A stretch of DNA of 64,000 bases. Origin: Erpobdella octoculata. Taxonomy: Eukaryota > Annelida > Clitellata > Hirudinida > Erpobdellidae. The stretch covers positions 17,021,341 to 17,085,340 of the forward strand of contig OZ022241.1 in assembly GCA_963978895.1 (NCBI GenBank), in the 5' to 3' direction. The stretch's first letter is position 1. The number at the start of each line of letters is the position of its first letter. The translations under genes were made by a program, and so were the position numbers. The notes beneath the pieces were generated by a model, which made no database searches, was not told the origin of the DNA, and saw only the letters and a program-made list of their open reading frames with translations. Below are positions 41,569 through 57,014 of this stretch, piece by piece.

Positions 41569-43018
41569 CAGTGGCGTAGCTTCAGATTCAGGGCCCCCCG
41601 CAAAAATTATCATTGGGACCTTCCCCTTTCCACCACTTACAACGGGGGTTTATCCTATGTCCGGCTATTACTGCTTTAGTTCAATAATTTATGCATCTGC
41701 TATTTCGCGCATTTCAGCACATTTACAGTGCTAATTTTTTAAAAATTGCTTATGCATCTGCTAGTTCATGCATTTTAGCACATTTACAGCGCTAATGTGA
41801 TCATTTACACATCTGGTAGGCTACAAATTAAGGCTGACAGTTTGGCAGAATGCGCTTTCTAGTTTCTATATATGAGCAGTCTAAGTTAGAGGGAATATGA
41901 TTGAGGTTTACAAAATGTTGTAAGGAAAATTTAATATTACTGTATTACCGGAGATGGATTTAAATAAATTCAATAACTCCAGGGAGCTTCATCTAAAGTT
42001 AGCTGCACATTTACCCCAGGGTTGCCAGAATGGTTTTGAAAGGGGGGGGGGCAAAAACGTTTTTTGGGGTCTTTAAATTCCCGTAGGCAAGTTTTATAAA
42101 GTTTATGATGAAATTCATCAATATCTGATATCATTGATTTTAAACCAAAAAAAAACTTTTCTAAAATAAAAAGTAAGAAATTGAATGACAGTTTAGTGTC
42201 TAGATAATTACAGTTTTACCAAAGTCCAATCTAACTACCATTTACAAAAGTTAACAACAAATAGCAATTTTAACTACCATTTACCAAAGAAATTACTTCT
42301 TCTGTCATTTAGCATACAAAAAGAATTACAAATTTCGAACAAGTTTAGATTGTCAGTGGTTTCTTTATGTACAATTAAAAACATGACATGGTTTAATCTA
42401 GTTGACTATTGTTGACTGCAAATAGGTTTTAATGCCGAAAAACTTCTTTCTGATGTTGCATTTGATATCGGAAAAACCTAATACAATTTTAATAATTTGT
42501 GTACTTGCGACAATAAAGTTCTTGAAGTTTCATTTTTACTCAATATAACAATTGACAGACTCTCGACGAGTCTCTCGTTATAAAATAATATTTTTATTGG
42601 ACGAAAAAGTGGGGGGCCAAAATGACGTTTGGCCCTCTACTTTTGAAAGTGGGGGGCCACTGGCCCCTGGCTCTCCGGTTCCGGCGCCGATGTTTGACCC
42701 CGGTGAATGTAATCATGATTTTAGTATAACAATAACGCAACTTGTAATCGACGTTTATTTTATTGACAATTATAAAACCTAAAACGTGAATTATGATAAT
42801 GACCCAGAGTGTGAGTCTCAAGAGTCAGCTGTAAATTAAATGAATGCACACAGTAGACATGCAACGATGTCGTAAGTGTTCATAGTGATGTAAAACTTTT
42901 GTGAGTGCATGCATGCATGAAGGTAAATTTTTTTATTGGTGGCCACTTCGGGCCCCCCAATCCTCGTGGACCCCCCCCCCGCATTGCGGGGTCTGCAGGG
43001 GCGGTAGTTACGCCACTG
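41569..43018. mobile_element. Non-autonomous hAT element, 1,450 bp, ATCCGACA TSD
   Basis: Ends CAGTGGCGTAGCT and, inverted, CAGTGGCGTAACT. ATCCGACA is duplicated exactly at 41561-41568 and 43019-43026. It sits inside a LINE RT frame. The interior has G-rich patches (42040, 42610-42660) resembling other hAT termini, so an older element may be nested. No transposase reading frame. Confidence 0.92.
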
Positions 43019-43125
43019 ATCCGACAGTGTCGATGTAGTTGTCAACCTGTCGGGCAACGATCCGCTCTAGCATCTTTGGTAGCACAGACAAATTAGATAT
43101 AGGTCTGTAGTTGGCAACATCAAAC
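43019..43125 (-). pseudogene. LINE RT fragment upstream of the hAT
   Basis: The minus strand gives a PTGFDVANYRPISNLSVLPK-type reading followed by MLERIVARQVDNYIDTVG. This is the RT NYRPISNLS block that should precede the AFDTIDH segment on the other side of the hAT. Confidence 0.72.
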
Positions 43126-43397
43126 CCGGTCGGGCTTCTTTTATAGGCAGAAAATTCCGGGCCTGGCTTTTAATCAGGGCCGTAGCCAGGGGGGGGCCAG
43201 GGTGGGCTTTGCCCACCCTGGGCTAGCAGTTTGCCCACCCTGAGGCGGTCTGAGGTTTTTGAAAAAATATTACTCTATTTTCTAAAAAAACTGTCGAAAA
43301 TTATTAACATTAAATAAGTGAAAAAAGCATAATTGTTTCCGAAAATTGATCCCCGAAGTTCAAATTTTTATAACTATTTTTAATTGAAATAAATTAA

Positions 43398-43571
43398 TCT
43401 ATATATATATATATAAATCTCGTGTCATAGTGTTTGAAATTGAACTCCTCCGAAACGGCTGAACCGATCTTTATGAAATTTTTTGTGTACCTACTCTGAG
43501 GATAGGTCCACGGCTATTTAGAATATTTTTTTTAAATTATTTAAAAAAGTTATTTTGGAAAAACAAAGGAC
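43398..43571 (+). mobile_element. Helitron-like 5' fragment, third family
   Basis: TCTATATATATATATATAAA, then CCGAAACGGCTGAACCGATC and TTATGAAATTTTTTGTG. A TC-TATATA start followed by the GAACCGAT...ATGAAATTT pattern is widespread in invertebrate Helitron-like repeats. The 3' end is not found. Confidence 0.5.
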
Positions 43572-43578
43572 AAACAGA

Positions 43579-43615
<37 letters not shown>

Positions 43616-43618
<3 letters not shown>

Positions 43619-44680
43619 TAGCAGATCCAGGGGGCCGGGGAAGGCCATGGCCGTCTTCGTGGGCATATTTCTAAATGGTAGTATGCGGCAATACAGAGAG
43701 GTTGACTAGCAGCCTAAGAGGGGCGTGGCTTATGTAGCTAGACGTAAATCGTGGCTAGACGTAAATCGCACTCAATTCCACATTTTCAATGATATGTTAT
43801 TGATATTAATAAAAAGTGTCGAAAATAATATGAATTGTTGATTTAGTTAGTTCAAAGTTAGTTTGAGTAAATTAGAATAAAACTTACTTATAATTCGTAA
43901 AATGCCTTGAATTCACATTCATGTTATTATTGCTATTAACATTATTACCCACTAGTAAAAATGTTTTTTTAAAGCCCTTTTCATCCATTTGAAATGACGA
44001 CAATTGTAATCAAAGAAATTATTAGTTAAAAAATAGATAAATAATAAATAAGCAATATAAAGCCATCTTCAGAACCATATGTTAAAACATTAAATAAGGT
44101 ATTATAAAAATTGAAACAGTTGAGTTAAAAATCAGAAATAATTATAAGTTTTGTTTAGACAGAGACATTGAATAGGAGCTAAGCTGAATCGACTTTCACT
44201 TAACAAATTAATATGGCTATTGACGGATGAAACACATTGAAATTTAAGTTGAAACCACATAAAGAAAAAGCAACCATATTATATGTAGCTGATTTAGTAT
44301 AGCTGGTTTTATATATGTTATTTATAATAACATATATAAATCCAGCTCTATAGATTTTTAGTGCCACATTGAGAATAGCAATCATAAATATCTAAAGCAG
44401 AACGTTCAGCCACACCCCTCTTAGGCTGCTAGTCGACCTCTCTGTATTGCCGCATACTACAATTTAGAAATATGCTCCCCGTGGGATTCCAAAATTAACT
44501 TTCTTTTAAATACTAAAAAAAATTGATTACTTTTTAGGTAAATTACAAAATTTTTAGCATCTGGCAGTGGTTTTCCAGTGAGGTTTGTGGATATAAGATC
44601 AAATGTTTGCTTTTTCTCCGTTTTTGGCCCCTCCCGCCATTTATTGTCCCCCCCGCCAAAAAAGTCTAGATCCGCCACTA
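43616..44680. mobile_element. hAT-like foldback element, 1,065 bp, nested in a TA tract
   Basis: Ends CAGTAGCAGATCCAG and, inverted, TAGTGGCGGATCTAG. Just inside are much longer inverted arms: AGTATGCGGCAATACAGAGA, GGTTGACTAGCAGCCTAAGA at 43680 and their reverse complement at 44407-44460. The target would be TATATATA, not testable in a TA tract. Confidence 0.7.
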
Positions 44681-44882
<202 letters not shown>

Positions 44883-45872
44883 TGCCCACCCAAATAAAAT
44901 TTTTGCCCCCCCACTTTAACAGTCCTGGCTACGGGCCTGCTTTTAATTTAGGCTCGAACCGACCCATTTCATAAGCACAGAAGTCTAGCCTTGGTCCGGT
45001 CCGTGATGAACTGGACTCAGCTAGTTTCAACGGGCACAAAACCTCAAAGCTTGGAAACTCATTTTTCGAAAAATAATTAAACACTTATCTTATTTTGTTT
45101 TAAAAACCTAAATACTGAACTTTTATGTTTTGACATTTCCAGTTATTAAGTTTTCAAGCAAATTATATGTTTCTCCACCCTACATTTGTAGTCCTGGAAC
45201 TCAAAACATATAAAAAAAAAAATGGTAAAACATGTGTAACTTTATTTTCCAAGTAGTATCTTATCTGTAGTATTTTCAGCATTTTGTAGGAATAATATCG
45301 GTACTAAATTGCAAAACTTTCGCATTTTTAGTTTTTGGACCTTTTAAGCAAATCCTTTTTTTCACCCACATTTGAGGTCCTGGAAACCAAATCATCAAAA
45401 ATTCGTAAAAGACGTATATATTTTTATTTTTTAAGTAGATACCAAATGTTAATTTTTGCATATGTTACTTACTGTTTTTGAGTAACAGTTATTCTAAGAA
45501 ACAAACAGCCCTATTTTTTACCCCACATTTAAGGTCCTGGAAATCAAATTTTTAGAAAATGGTGAAACATGTATTTTTTATTTTTTAAGAAGAATTTAGA
45601 TACCAAATTTCAAACTTTCTCTGTTTTGGTTTTCGAGATATGCGTTGTTTTAGAAAAATGTTTGTTTTCCTGTTTCATCTCCTTAAGGGCAAAATTTTCA
45701 AAAACCCTTTCTTAGCGCGTGCTTACGCTATAAAAGTAACACATTCCAAATTTCACGTTCCTAGGATGAGGCGTTTTAGCTCGGCGTTGATTATCAGTCA
45801 GTCAGGACGTGTTCTTATATATTTTTAAAAAGAATTTAGATACCAAATTTCAAACTTTTCTGTTTTGGTTTT

Positions 45873-47450
<1,578 letters not shown>

Positions 47451-47459
47451 TTATCGTGT

Positions 47460-48746
47460 TTTTATTTTCTCTACTAGTCTCGAGACAGCACTGCTTAAGT
47501 CGTTATTGGGTTCGGTTGTTGAACGGCAGGAGTAAATCTTGATATCATCGGCATATAGTTTTGCAGTAACATTCAGATTATGAAAATTATCAACAATGTC
47601 ATTGATAAAAAGCAAAAATAAAGTAGGGCCTAGAACACTGCCTTGAGGAACACCACTTGTTACAGGTTTTTCTGGAGATACATTGTTGTATAGCTTTACA
47701 CATTGACTCCGGCCAGTCAGGAAGTTTTTGATCCAGTTAAAAAGGTTGCCAGCAAGACCATAGGCTTCTAGTTTAGTTAAAAGCTTAGCGTCTGAAGTAT
47801 ATAACATCCGTCACAGCTCTAGCCTGAAGGTTGGAAGTCCAATCATGTAAGCATTCAAGTATGTTCGTCGTGCATGATCTCTTTCTAATAAAGCCATGTT
47901 GATGTTTAGAAATTAAGGAGTTACTAATCAACAAATCGATAATTTTGCTATTGACTATTAGTTCCATAACTTTACAGGAAGTTGAGGTAAGTGAGATTGG
48001 CCTATAGTTGTTTGGATCAGTTGAAGAACCTTTTTATGAATAGGCAAACATAGGCTTTTTTCCAGCACTGCGGTAGGACTCCAGATTTAAAAGAGTATTC
48101 AAATATTATACTTAGTGGTAAAGCTAATGAATTGGCGCAACGCTTTAGTAACAAATTAGGTAAACCATCAGGACCGGAAGAAGTAAGTAAGTAAGTAAGT
48201 AAATCTTTATTAACCAGCCTGACAATGACGCACAGCGAATAAGTGCTAGGTTTTAGTTTCTTGAGAGCGTTTAAAACTATGGCCGGACTGAAATCTATAG
48301 TTGTAAGTGGTGCCACATTGTCAGCGGAAATTTTAGAGCTGAGTTCTGGGTTACTTCCATTGTCACAAGTGAACACTGTGGCAAAGAAATCATTGAAAAC
48401 AGATGCTATTTCTTGAGGAGAGTTAGTGATGGAACCGTCAGGCAGACGCAGAGCAGAAATTTGGCTGTGTGTACTAAGTCTTTTGTTAATAAAGTTATAA
48501 AAGCTGCCTAAATTATTTTTGTGGATCACTTCTTTTTCTTTCTTAGCGTGATAAGCTTTAATTTCAGTAGAACATTGTTTAGCAGTCATTGTATATTTTG
48601 CTTTATCGGCGTGACATGAGCTGGTTTTCCATTGTTTCCACAAACGAGCTTTCTTCTTTTGCATACTTTTTATGTATTTTGGGTATTGGACGCTTGAAGT
48701 TTTTATGGTCGATATGGAAGTGAAAGGAACAAACATTTGCACACCA
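47460..48746 (-). pseudogene. CR1/Jockey-type LINE reverse transcriptase, 3' part
   Basis: The minus strand gives MQKKKARLWKQWKTSSCHAD, LGSFYNFINKRLSTHSQISA, PQEIASVFNDFFATVFTCDN and SSGPDGLPNLLLKRCANSLA. Next come SGVLPQCWKKA, a frame change, [59 protein letters not shown] and AKLYADDIKIYS. RT motifs including [17 protein letters not shown] and YADD are intact. The post-RT part is lost. A 66-bp insert lies within the LKPS/SSGPDG junction. It continues upstream at 50488 beyond a Helitron. The family differs from the L2-like LINEs elsewhere in the window. Confidence 0.82.
48178..48246. mobile_element. Very short retroposon tail inserted in the LINE RT
   Basis: AAGTAAGTAAGTAAGTAAAT followed by CTTTATTAACCAGCCTGACA and about 20 more bases separates KKLKPS from SSGPDG. 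On the minus strand it ends in GATTTACTTACTTACTT, a LINE/SINE-type 3' tail. About 66 bp, so the reading frame stays open. Confidence 0.55.
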
Positions 48747-50487
48747 TCTATATTTATAAAAGAACATGTCCTGACTGACTGACTGACTGACTGACTGACT
48801 GACTGACTGACTGACTGACTGACTGACTGACTGAGTGACTGACTGACTGACTGACTGACTGACAGATGACTGACTGATAATCAACGCCGAGCTCAAACGC
48901 CTCATCCTAGGAACGTGAAATTTGGAACTTATATTACTTTTATAGCGTAAACATCCGCTAAGAAAGGATTTTTGAAGATTTTGCTCCTGAGGGGAAAAAA
49001 CTGGAAAACAAACTTTTTTCTAAAACAATGTATATCTCGAAAACCAAAAATGAGGAGATTTTGAAATTTGGTATATAGATTCTTTTTGAAAAATAAAAAG
49101 ATAGGTGTTTCACCATTTTTTGAAAATTCGGTTTCCCGGACCTCAAATGTGGGTTGGAAAATTGGGTTATTTGGTTGTTAAAGTAGCTTCTACTCAAAAA
49201 CTGGTAATGCTACAGGAGTAAAAATTAGTATTTAGTTTCTACTCCAAAAATAATAAATCACGTGTTTTAGCATTTTTTGAAAATTTGGTTTCCAGGACTT
49301 CAAATGTGGGGTGGAAAATAGGGTTAATTGTCTTTTATAGTAACTGCTACTCAAAAACAGTAAATACCACAGATGTAAAAATTATTATTTAGTTTCTTTT
49401 CTAAAAATAAAGATATACGTGTTTCACCATTTTTTTACAAATTTGGTTTCCCGGACCTCAAATGTGGGTTGGAAAATTGGGTTATTTGGTTTTTAAAGTA
49501 GCTTCTACTCAAAAACTGTTAATGCTACAAAAGTAAAAATTAGTATTTAGTTTCTAGATGCTACAGGAGTAAAAATTAGTCTTTGGTTTCTACTCCAGAA
49601 ATAATGATATACGTGTTTTACCATTTTTTGAAAACTTGGTTTCAAGGACTTCAAATATGGGGTGGAAAATAGGGTTACTTGGTTTTTAAAGTAACTGCTA
49701 CTCAAAAACTGTAAATACCACAGATGTAAAAATTAGTATTTAGTTTCTATTCTAAAAATAAAGATATACGTGTTTTACCATTTTTTTAAAATTTGGTTTT
49801 CAGGACCTCAAATGTGGGGTGGAAGATAAGGTTATTTGGTTTTTAATGTAACTGCTACTCGAAAACAGTAGATGCTACAGGAGTAAAAATTAGTATTTGG
49901 TTTCTACTCCAGAAATAATGATATACGTGTTTTACCATTTTTTCAAAATTTGGTTTCCAGTTCCAGGACCTCAAATGTGAGATGGAAAAAAGGTTATTTG
50001 ATTTTAAAATAACTGCTACTCAAAAACTGTAAGTGCTACAGATGTGAAAAATAGTATTTTGAGGTTTTGTGCCGGTTAAAAGTAAATGAGTTCAGTTTAT
50101 CACCGGACGGACGGGCCAAGCCGTTATTTTAGGGTCTTCATACGGCCCTGCCCAAACCTTAAATCAAGGTGGGACGGGCCGAGATTTTTAACCAAGTATA
50201 TAGACATTTTAGTGATTTTAGGGTGTTCAGGATAAACGTGAAGTCAATGTGGGACGGGCCGAAGTTTTTCATCAAGTATATAGAACTTCTAGGCCTGTAA
50301 AAACGGGCCGGGCCCATATTAGACGGGCCGTGCCGGGCCAGGAATTTCGGTTTTTGAAACGGGTTGGGCCAAGTTGTCGACGGGCCGAGCCGAGACCTAA
50401 AAAATTGATCCGTGCAGTACTCTACTATGTATGCATGGTTCAAATTCTCAAATTTCATGCGAGCGAAGCCGCTACGGGCACTGCTAG
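48747..50487 (+). mobile_element. Helitron family B, complete copy (1,741 bp)
   Basis: Starts TCTATATTTATAAAAGAACA after host A (48746) and ends GGGCACTG-CTAG at 50487 before host T (50488). No target duplication. A long GACTGACT array follows the 5' end. It interrupts the minus-strand LINE; joining 48746 to 50488 restores its frame (NNGVQMFVPFTSI). That empty-site logic proves both ends. No Rep/helicase, hence non-autonomous. Confidence 0.93.
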
Positions 50488-50590
50488 TTGTTGATAATTG
50501 AAAGCAGATAATTCCAACATTCATCAACAGTAGAGAGTTTCTGGAACTGGTTTGACCATTCAATATTTGAAAGATACGTTTCGATAATAA
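50488..50590 (-). pseudogene. LINE fragment upstream of the Helitron
   Basis: The minus strand reads EWSNQFQKLSTVDECWNYLL then SIINN, continuing across the Helitron into GVQMFVPFTSISTIKTSSV. It is the linker between endonuclease and RT of the LINE at 47460. Confidence 0.8.
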
Positions 50591-50636
50591 ATAAAGCTTG
50601 ATAAATCCTATTTATACTTTTTTAATATAATAATAA

Positions 50637-50703
50637 TATCCTTAGTTTATAAAGTCTTTCTGAGGTGAATAAACTTTGATAATAAAATTATAAACGTAAA
50701 TAT
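50637..50703. repeat. 67-bp direct repeat, left copy
   Basis: ATCCTTAGTTTATAAAGTCT ... AATTATAAACGTAAATATA. It matches 52286-52351 with about nine differences. The pair flanks the SAP-gag element. Confidence 0.7.
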
Positions 50704-50833
50704 AAAACTACCCTCTTCTTAATCCTGTTCGTCCCGAGCAGCATAGTCGCTTTTGAGAAATGGGACTCGGCCACGAACACAAAATACCTTGATCTTCACT
50801 CGTGGCCTTGACCGCAATTCGCAAACAACATGG

Positions 50834-52278
50834 TCAAATCTCGACCGTTTGACGCAGTTTCTTCCAGTCTCGCTGGAGCCTGTGCGATCTTCCGATTCGG
50901 TTTTGTGGGCTTGAATACCATGTCAAATCGTTTTTCATATATGACTGTCGATCACAGCGGGCCCCTATTAGGTTAGCGACGGCTCCACGCAACCGAAGCC
51001 GCAACTGCACGACACGGTCAGTTTTCGACCTTCCACCGCTCCTCAAGCCTCCAAACACAGGATTGCCGTCGATGCAAAACTGGCGATTGTCCTAAGCTCC
51101 AGCTCCACTCCCGCGAGCCACCACCGAAACACAAAATCATTAACCAAACCGTTCTGAGCTGAGGCACCAGCATCCGTAGAAGTGGTGAAGTACTTTCGTG
51201 TTGTTCCGCAACATCCAGGGCAGCAACCTTCTCAGCCGATTTATCCGGGATGGCATCACTCACAAAGGCGTTCCGATCAGCAAACATCGCTTGGAGCTCT
51301 GCTCCATCTATTCCAAAATTACTTTTCTCAAAGTCCAGTTTTACGCCAATGTCCCGGAACAGACGACCACCCAACAAATCTGGTTCGCCATGCAAAAACC
51401 GTGAACCACCCTGTCCAGACGCCGCATCACAAGCGTCATCACCACACACCTCACTCAAGCCACCGCGACCAAACACAAAACTTTCGAAAATCCTTTCTAT
51501 AACAGGGACATCTCTGGCAACCTCGATCAAGCAATCTCCCGAGACCTCTCCGACGGATCCGATGACTTCCTCAAAAGCTGTCAGAGTCCAGCAACTCCCA
51601 GCCACAGAGCCAACTCTAGCGGCGCCCGCCACAAAACTGAACCACTTCCCTTTTCACTGCCCTCCTCATGACCCACCTGACCTGTGCAGTCTGTACGGCC
51701 GTCATCTGTCACATGCTCTGAGACACAGCTGGTGGACTCCAGTTCAAATTGGGTTTTGCCGCAGCAACCCACATCATTTTCTTCAACAACAACCCGCTGG
51801 TCCAGAACCGTGTCTACCATTGTGTCAGCTGTCCCTGTGACCAAACTCTCAACAGTCGAACCGTCCAGTCCGCTCTCAAGCAAACCACTGCCAGAAACAC
51901 TCCCATTTTCATTTTCTATGTTGTCGTTTTCTGACAGCAACGCGGACCGGCTGCTGCTATTTCGTTTTCAGTATCGACCTCACCACCGAGAATCAATTTC
52001 TTCATTTCCTGCTGTGTCGCCTGGTTTTCCTTTCTCATCCTGTTCATGGCTGCTTTATATTTTTCCTGTGCTGCTCTGTTTTCCTCCCGTGTTGCCCTGT
52101 TTTCCTCCGCCATCTTGTTCAGAGCCTTCATCAATTCATTTTCTGTTTTGAACTCATACTCTTCTAGGTCAAACCCATTGTCCTCCAATGACGTCCGGAG
52201 GCGGTCTACGAGCTCAGATTTTTTTTCTTTATCACTGAGCTCTCGTTTTCTAAGTTCCCGCCTCAACTCGAGTATCAA
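50834..52278 (-). pseudogene. SAP-domain gag-like retroelement protein, frameshifted
   Basis: From 52278 downward: MILELRRELRKRELSDKEKK, SELVDRLRTSLEDNGFDLEE. This is a SAP motif (two short helices, L--EL--R-L---GKK-EL--RL), usually a DNA/RNA-binding or gag-associated module. An Ala/Glu/Arg-rich coiled coil follows (MAEENRATREENRAAQEKYK, then MRKENQATQQEMKKLI). After a frame change comes an acidic Ser/Gly/Val-rich stretch with ESTSCVSEHVTDDGRTDCTG. Another frame gives CWTLTAFEEVIGSVGEVSGD and CGDDACDAASGQGGSRFLHG. A last frame (50834-51058) reads RGAVANLIGARCDRQSYMKN. No protease, RT or integrase was recognised. A second copy lies at 18011-18990, so it is a repeat family, not a host gene. Retroelement class is unresolved. 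Confidence 0.6.
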
Positions 52279-52285
52279 GAGCTTA

Positions 52286-53972
<1,687 letters not shown>

Positions 53973-54039
53973 TTATTTCTCTAATATTTTGTGTACTCTG
54001 CACATCTCCATTGTTGGGGTTAAAAATGTCCATGGGTCC

Positions 54040-54150
54040 AATTTTGAAGACCCGACCCGACAGAAAATCTGACCCGACCTATTTTTGTTTTTTATTTTGT
54101 GACCCCGACCCGACCCAGTTGTTTTAGACCTGACCCGACCGATTTGCCCC
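54040..54150. repeat. GACCCGACCC-rich short repeat
   Basis: Several units of GACCCGACCCGAC and GACCTGACCCGACC, degenerate. Likely the GC-rich end of an unrecognised element. Confidence 0.5.
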
Positions 54151-54460
54151 AAATGAGCGAGTCCGCATTCAGATTCAACATCTTCTTCTAAGGTTTCTTG
54201 ACCATTTTTGATCCTTCTTTTACCTAGAGGAGACACTCAAGTACTACCCTGTGACCTTGGCCACACATCTGCTGTTCGTGGCGAATACTTCCGCTGGAAA
54301 GCCAAATGGTCGAATGTCAGAGCGGCCACATCCCGCAGTTGATGTTTTGCAGCATTGTGCGGATTCCATATATCCGCAGATAAATACGCTGCTAAAACTC
54401 TTCATCACGTTTGTTATATCGTTTCTAACGTATAAGTTACTCCGAGTTAATTCGTTATAA
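54151..54460. other. Spacer, no recognised feature
   Basis: Overlapping ORFs of 69-87 residues on both strands show no domain. Confidence 0.3.
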
Positions 54461-54462
54461 CT

Positions 54463-54640
54463 AACTCCGCCTTGCATTTGCAAGCCAGTCCCAAGCCTGG
54501 AGAAAGGAGGAGGGAAAAGTTAAAAAGAACAAATTATGATCCACGACAGGAAGTACTTAGGTGCTTCCTACATACAGCTATTTCAGTCTTAAAACACCTG
54601 GCGTAAAGGACTATAAACTATTATGAAAAAAAAAATTCGT
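54463..54640 (+). mobile_element. Poly(A)-tailed retroposon, copy 1
   Basis: TTGCAAGCCAGTCCCAAGCC, CCACGACAGGAAGTACTTAG, GCTTCCTACATACAGC and GACTATAAACTATTATG then poly(A). It matches 55925-56096 throughout. A SINE or LINE 3'-end family is inferred from the dispersed copies and poly(A); no Pol III boxes found. Confidence 0.65.
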
Positions 54641-55374
54641 TATAACTATTTAAGTTAGAAAACCAAATATAACATAAAATAAGTTCTCTTAACTAAAACT
54701 ATTCACTAGAAGCCACGGTGTAGACCGGTGAACTGTCTGTACGACTCTCCTTTATAAGCATATGATGCATAGGGCGCTTGTTTTTTACCGGATTCATTTG
54801 ACACCGCTTTGCTCCTATTGGTGGTCCAGGCTCAGGCCTTCTTACCGCTGTACTCTTACGCTTGACTTCTACTTCGAGCAGGAGCTACTGGGGTTAACAC
54901 CAGGATTGACTATTAAATTATATCCAATTTAACAACGCGCCCATAGTGCTATAGTAAAAACTTGTTTTGAAGAAATCAAGCTTAAAGGTGACAGTCAGGA
55001 CAGTAAAAATTTCAGTGCAAAATGCCGATTTTGTCCTAATAAGCGCCTCTGTGGCAACGCTTGGTGATTATCTTTAAAAAATAATATCCAGTCTTGTTGA
55101 AAATAAATTTTCAAACATTGAGTCATTCTACTCTTTGATCATGTTATTACATGATTAAGGAACAATATTTCATGAAGTTAATTGAAAGAACCGAAAGTGC
55201 CAAAATCAATATAAAAACAAAAAAGTTAAGAAATAGTTGGAGAAAGTTTAACTACTTTTGTTTAGTTTAGTTATCAACTGTTTTAAATTAGTTGCAACTA
55301 AAAGCTTAACTAAGGTCTTTTAATTAAAGGTTAGTTAAAGTTTAACTTAAAATAAATAGTTTGTGCCCATCTCT
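54641..55374. mobile_element. hAT-like element, right end only
   Basis: The right end GTGCCCATCTCTG (inverted: CAGAGATGGGCACAAACTAT) at 55374 is a typical hAT terminus. AGTTAAAGTTTAACTTAAAA-type subterminal repeats fill 55230-55360. The left inverted repeat was not found, so the start is uncertain. Confidence 0.45.
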
Positions 55375-55499
55375 GCTCCTGAGGTGGTAAGTTTAAATCC
55401 ATTATCCATGTCAACTTTTGAAAATGAAAGAGTGAATGAATGTTCATATCTTCTGTAAATAGAGGATGGAAACAATTAGGAACGATGCAGCCACCATCT

Positions 55500-55920
55500 C
55501 TGTGTCATCTGACTGGAATATTCTGAATTGCGGCAAATTTAAAGGTCTCAATTGATGCAACAGCTTTTCTATCTGCAACACTTGCTATGTTTATTGTGTG
55601 AGTTAACTTAGAGATCTACGTGTGTTGTAGATTTTAGCATAAATTCAAGTGCTAAAGCTGCATTTGTGACGTGAACACTAAACTGATCAAGAAGATCCAG
55701 TGCACCATTCTAGCCAGTAAGGTCTGAAAAATTCTTTAGCGAACAGGTTAGAAGTTAGACGTTTACCCATTCTTTGACCATAGCACGCATGGGACACACC
55801 AAAGAGTGCACATAATGCATACCAAACTCCAGTTTTATCCAAATATTTTGAAACAGCGAGCCACTTGTGTTGCAGAAGATTTACCGAGTTGAGGGCTTTA
55901 TATACTTTTGAACACCTGAT
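55500..55920 (-). pseudogene. TTF-zinc-finger hAT-like transposase fragment
   Basis: The minus strand reads KWLAVSKYLDKTGVWYALCA then LFGVSHACYGQRMGKRLTSN and LFAKEF, followed by frames with stops. A W-x(n)-C--C-LFG pattern is what the TTF-type zinc finger N-terminus of ZMYM/hAT-like transposases looks like. Short and broken; low certainty. Confidence 0.4.
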
Positions 55921-55924
55921 TTTT

Positions 55925-56096
55925 TATCCTGCTTCGCTAATTGCAAGCCAGTCCCATGCCTGGATAGAGGAGGAAAAACAGTTAAACGAATCAAACTTTC
56001 ATCCACGACAGGAAGTACTTATGTGCTTCCTACATACAGCCATTTCAGTCTAAAAGAACCTCGTCTAAATGACTATAAACTATTATAAAAAAAAAA
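55925..56096 (+). mobile_element. Poly(A)-tailed retroposon, copy 2
   Basis: TTGCAAGCCAGTCCCATGCC through GACTATAAACTATTATA, then an A-rich tail. Sister of 54463-54640. Confidence 0.65.
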
Positions 56097-57014
56097 TAAA
56101 GAAAGAAAAAAGATGATTTTCTATCCACTAAGCTTACTTGACATTAGGACGTCAATTCAGGGACAGGGAGAGGGCATTGCTGGAATGTGGAACTTAATGT
56201 AGACAAAAAAATTCCAGGGCTCTCCCACTATAAAATTCTTAGTTACGGCCCACCTTCGACTACCCTCCCTGTCATCAACTTTTTTTTATAAGAAATGTAG
56301 AAGTTTTTAGAAAATTTTTGGGAAAAGTCGCTCCCAATATCCCTCCCGGTGATTAGCTTTTTGTGACAGAAAAAGTTTAGCATTGTGATAAAAAATTGAG
56401 CAGGTTGCCATCCACGTTTTTGCTGAAATAACGTTCTAGCTTAACATTATTTAGATACCTATCTTTTGGCTTTCACGTCCGTTGTTACGTTTTGTTTTAT
56501 TTTTTAATATTCCGCGCCTATTTTATAGGAGGCTTTGGATCTAGACGCATGAGAAATGCGTGATTATTTAGCTTTTAAAAATTTACTTACGCATGAAAAA
56601 TTTTAGAAAAATTTTATTTTGAAAGTGTGTCATTGCTTGCTTTTTCATAGGCTTTTTAATTTTTCACTGGTTCCGACGAGGGGGGGAACCAAAATCTATT
56701 GAGAAAATGTGAGGGGGGTCATGGCCGGACTGGCCCCCCCCTAGATCCGCTAGTGTAGGTCAACGTCATCTAAGATGATCTGATAGACACGACAAATTGC
56801 AGTTGCGTTCAGTCTTGACTGAATCATGTAACGTTTTCAACCTACGCAAGGTACTGAAAGAACGCTCTGTCTCGCATGATGATACTGGACATTTGTATGT
56901 CTGTCTTCTATAAAAATCCAAACCATTAGACAAATTTTAACAAAATTTGTCATGGAGATAGATCTAAAAAAAAGTAGTTTTTACCTAAAAAAATTTTTGA
57001 TCACCGAAAAATCT
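56097..57014. other. Spacer with a hAT-like right end at about 56755
   Basis: CCCCCCCTAGATCCGCTAGTG ending at 56755 inverts to CACTAGCGGATCTAG, close to the hAT ends at 43616 and 44680. 56281-56400 resembles the interior of the hAT at 38927. The matching left end was not found. No gene seen. Confidence 0.4.

Noticed and set aside
40439..43057. Several 60-85-residue ORFs rich in Gly and Pro
   Set aside because: Readings of G-run subterminal repeats of hAT elements, with no domain.
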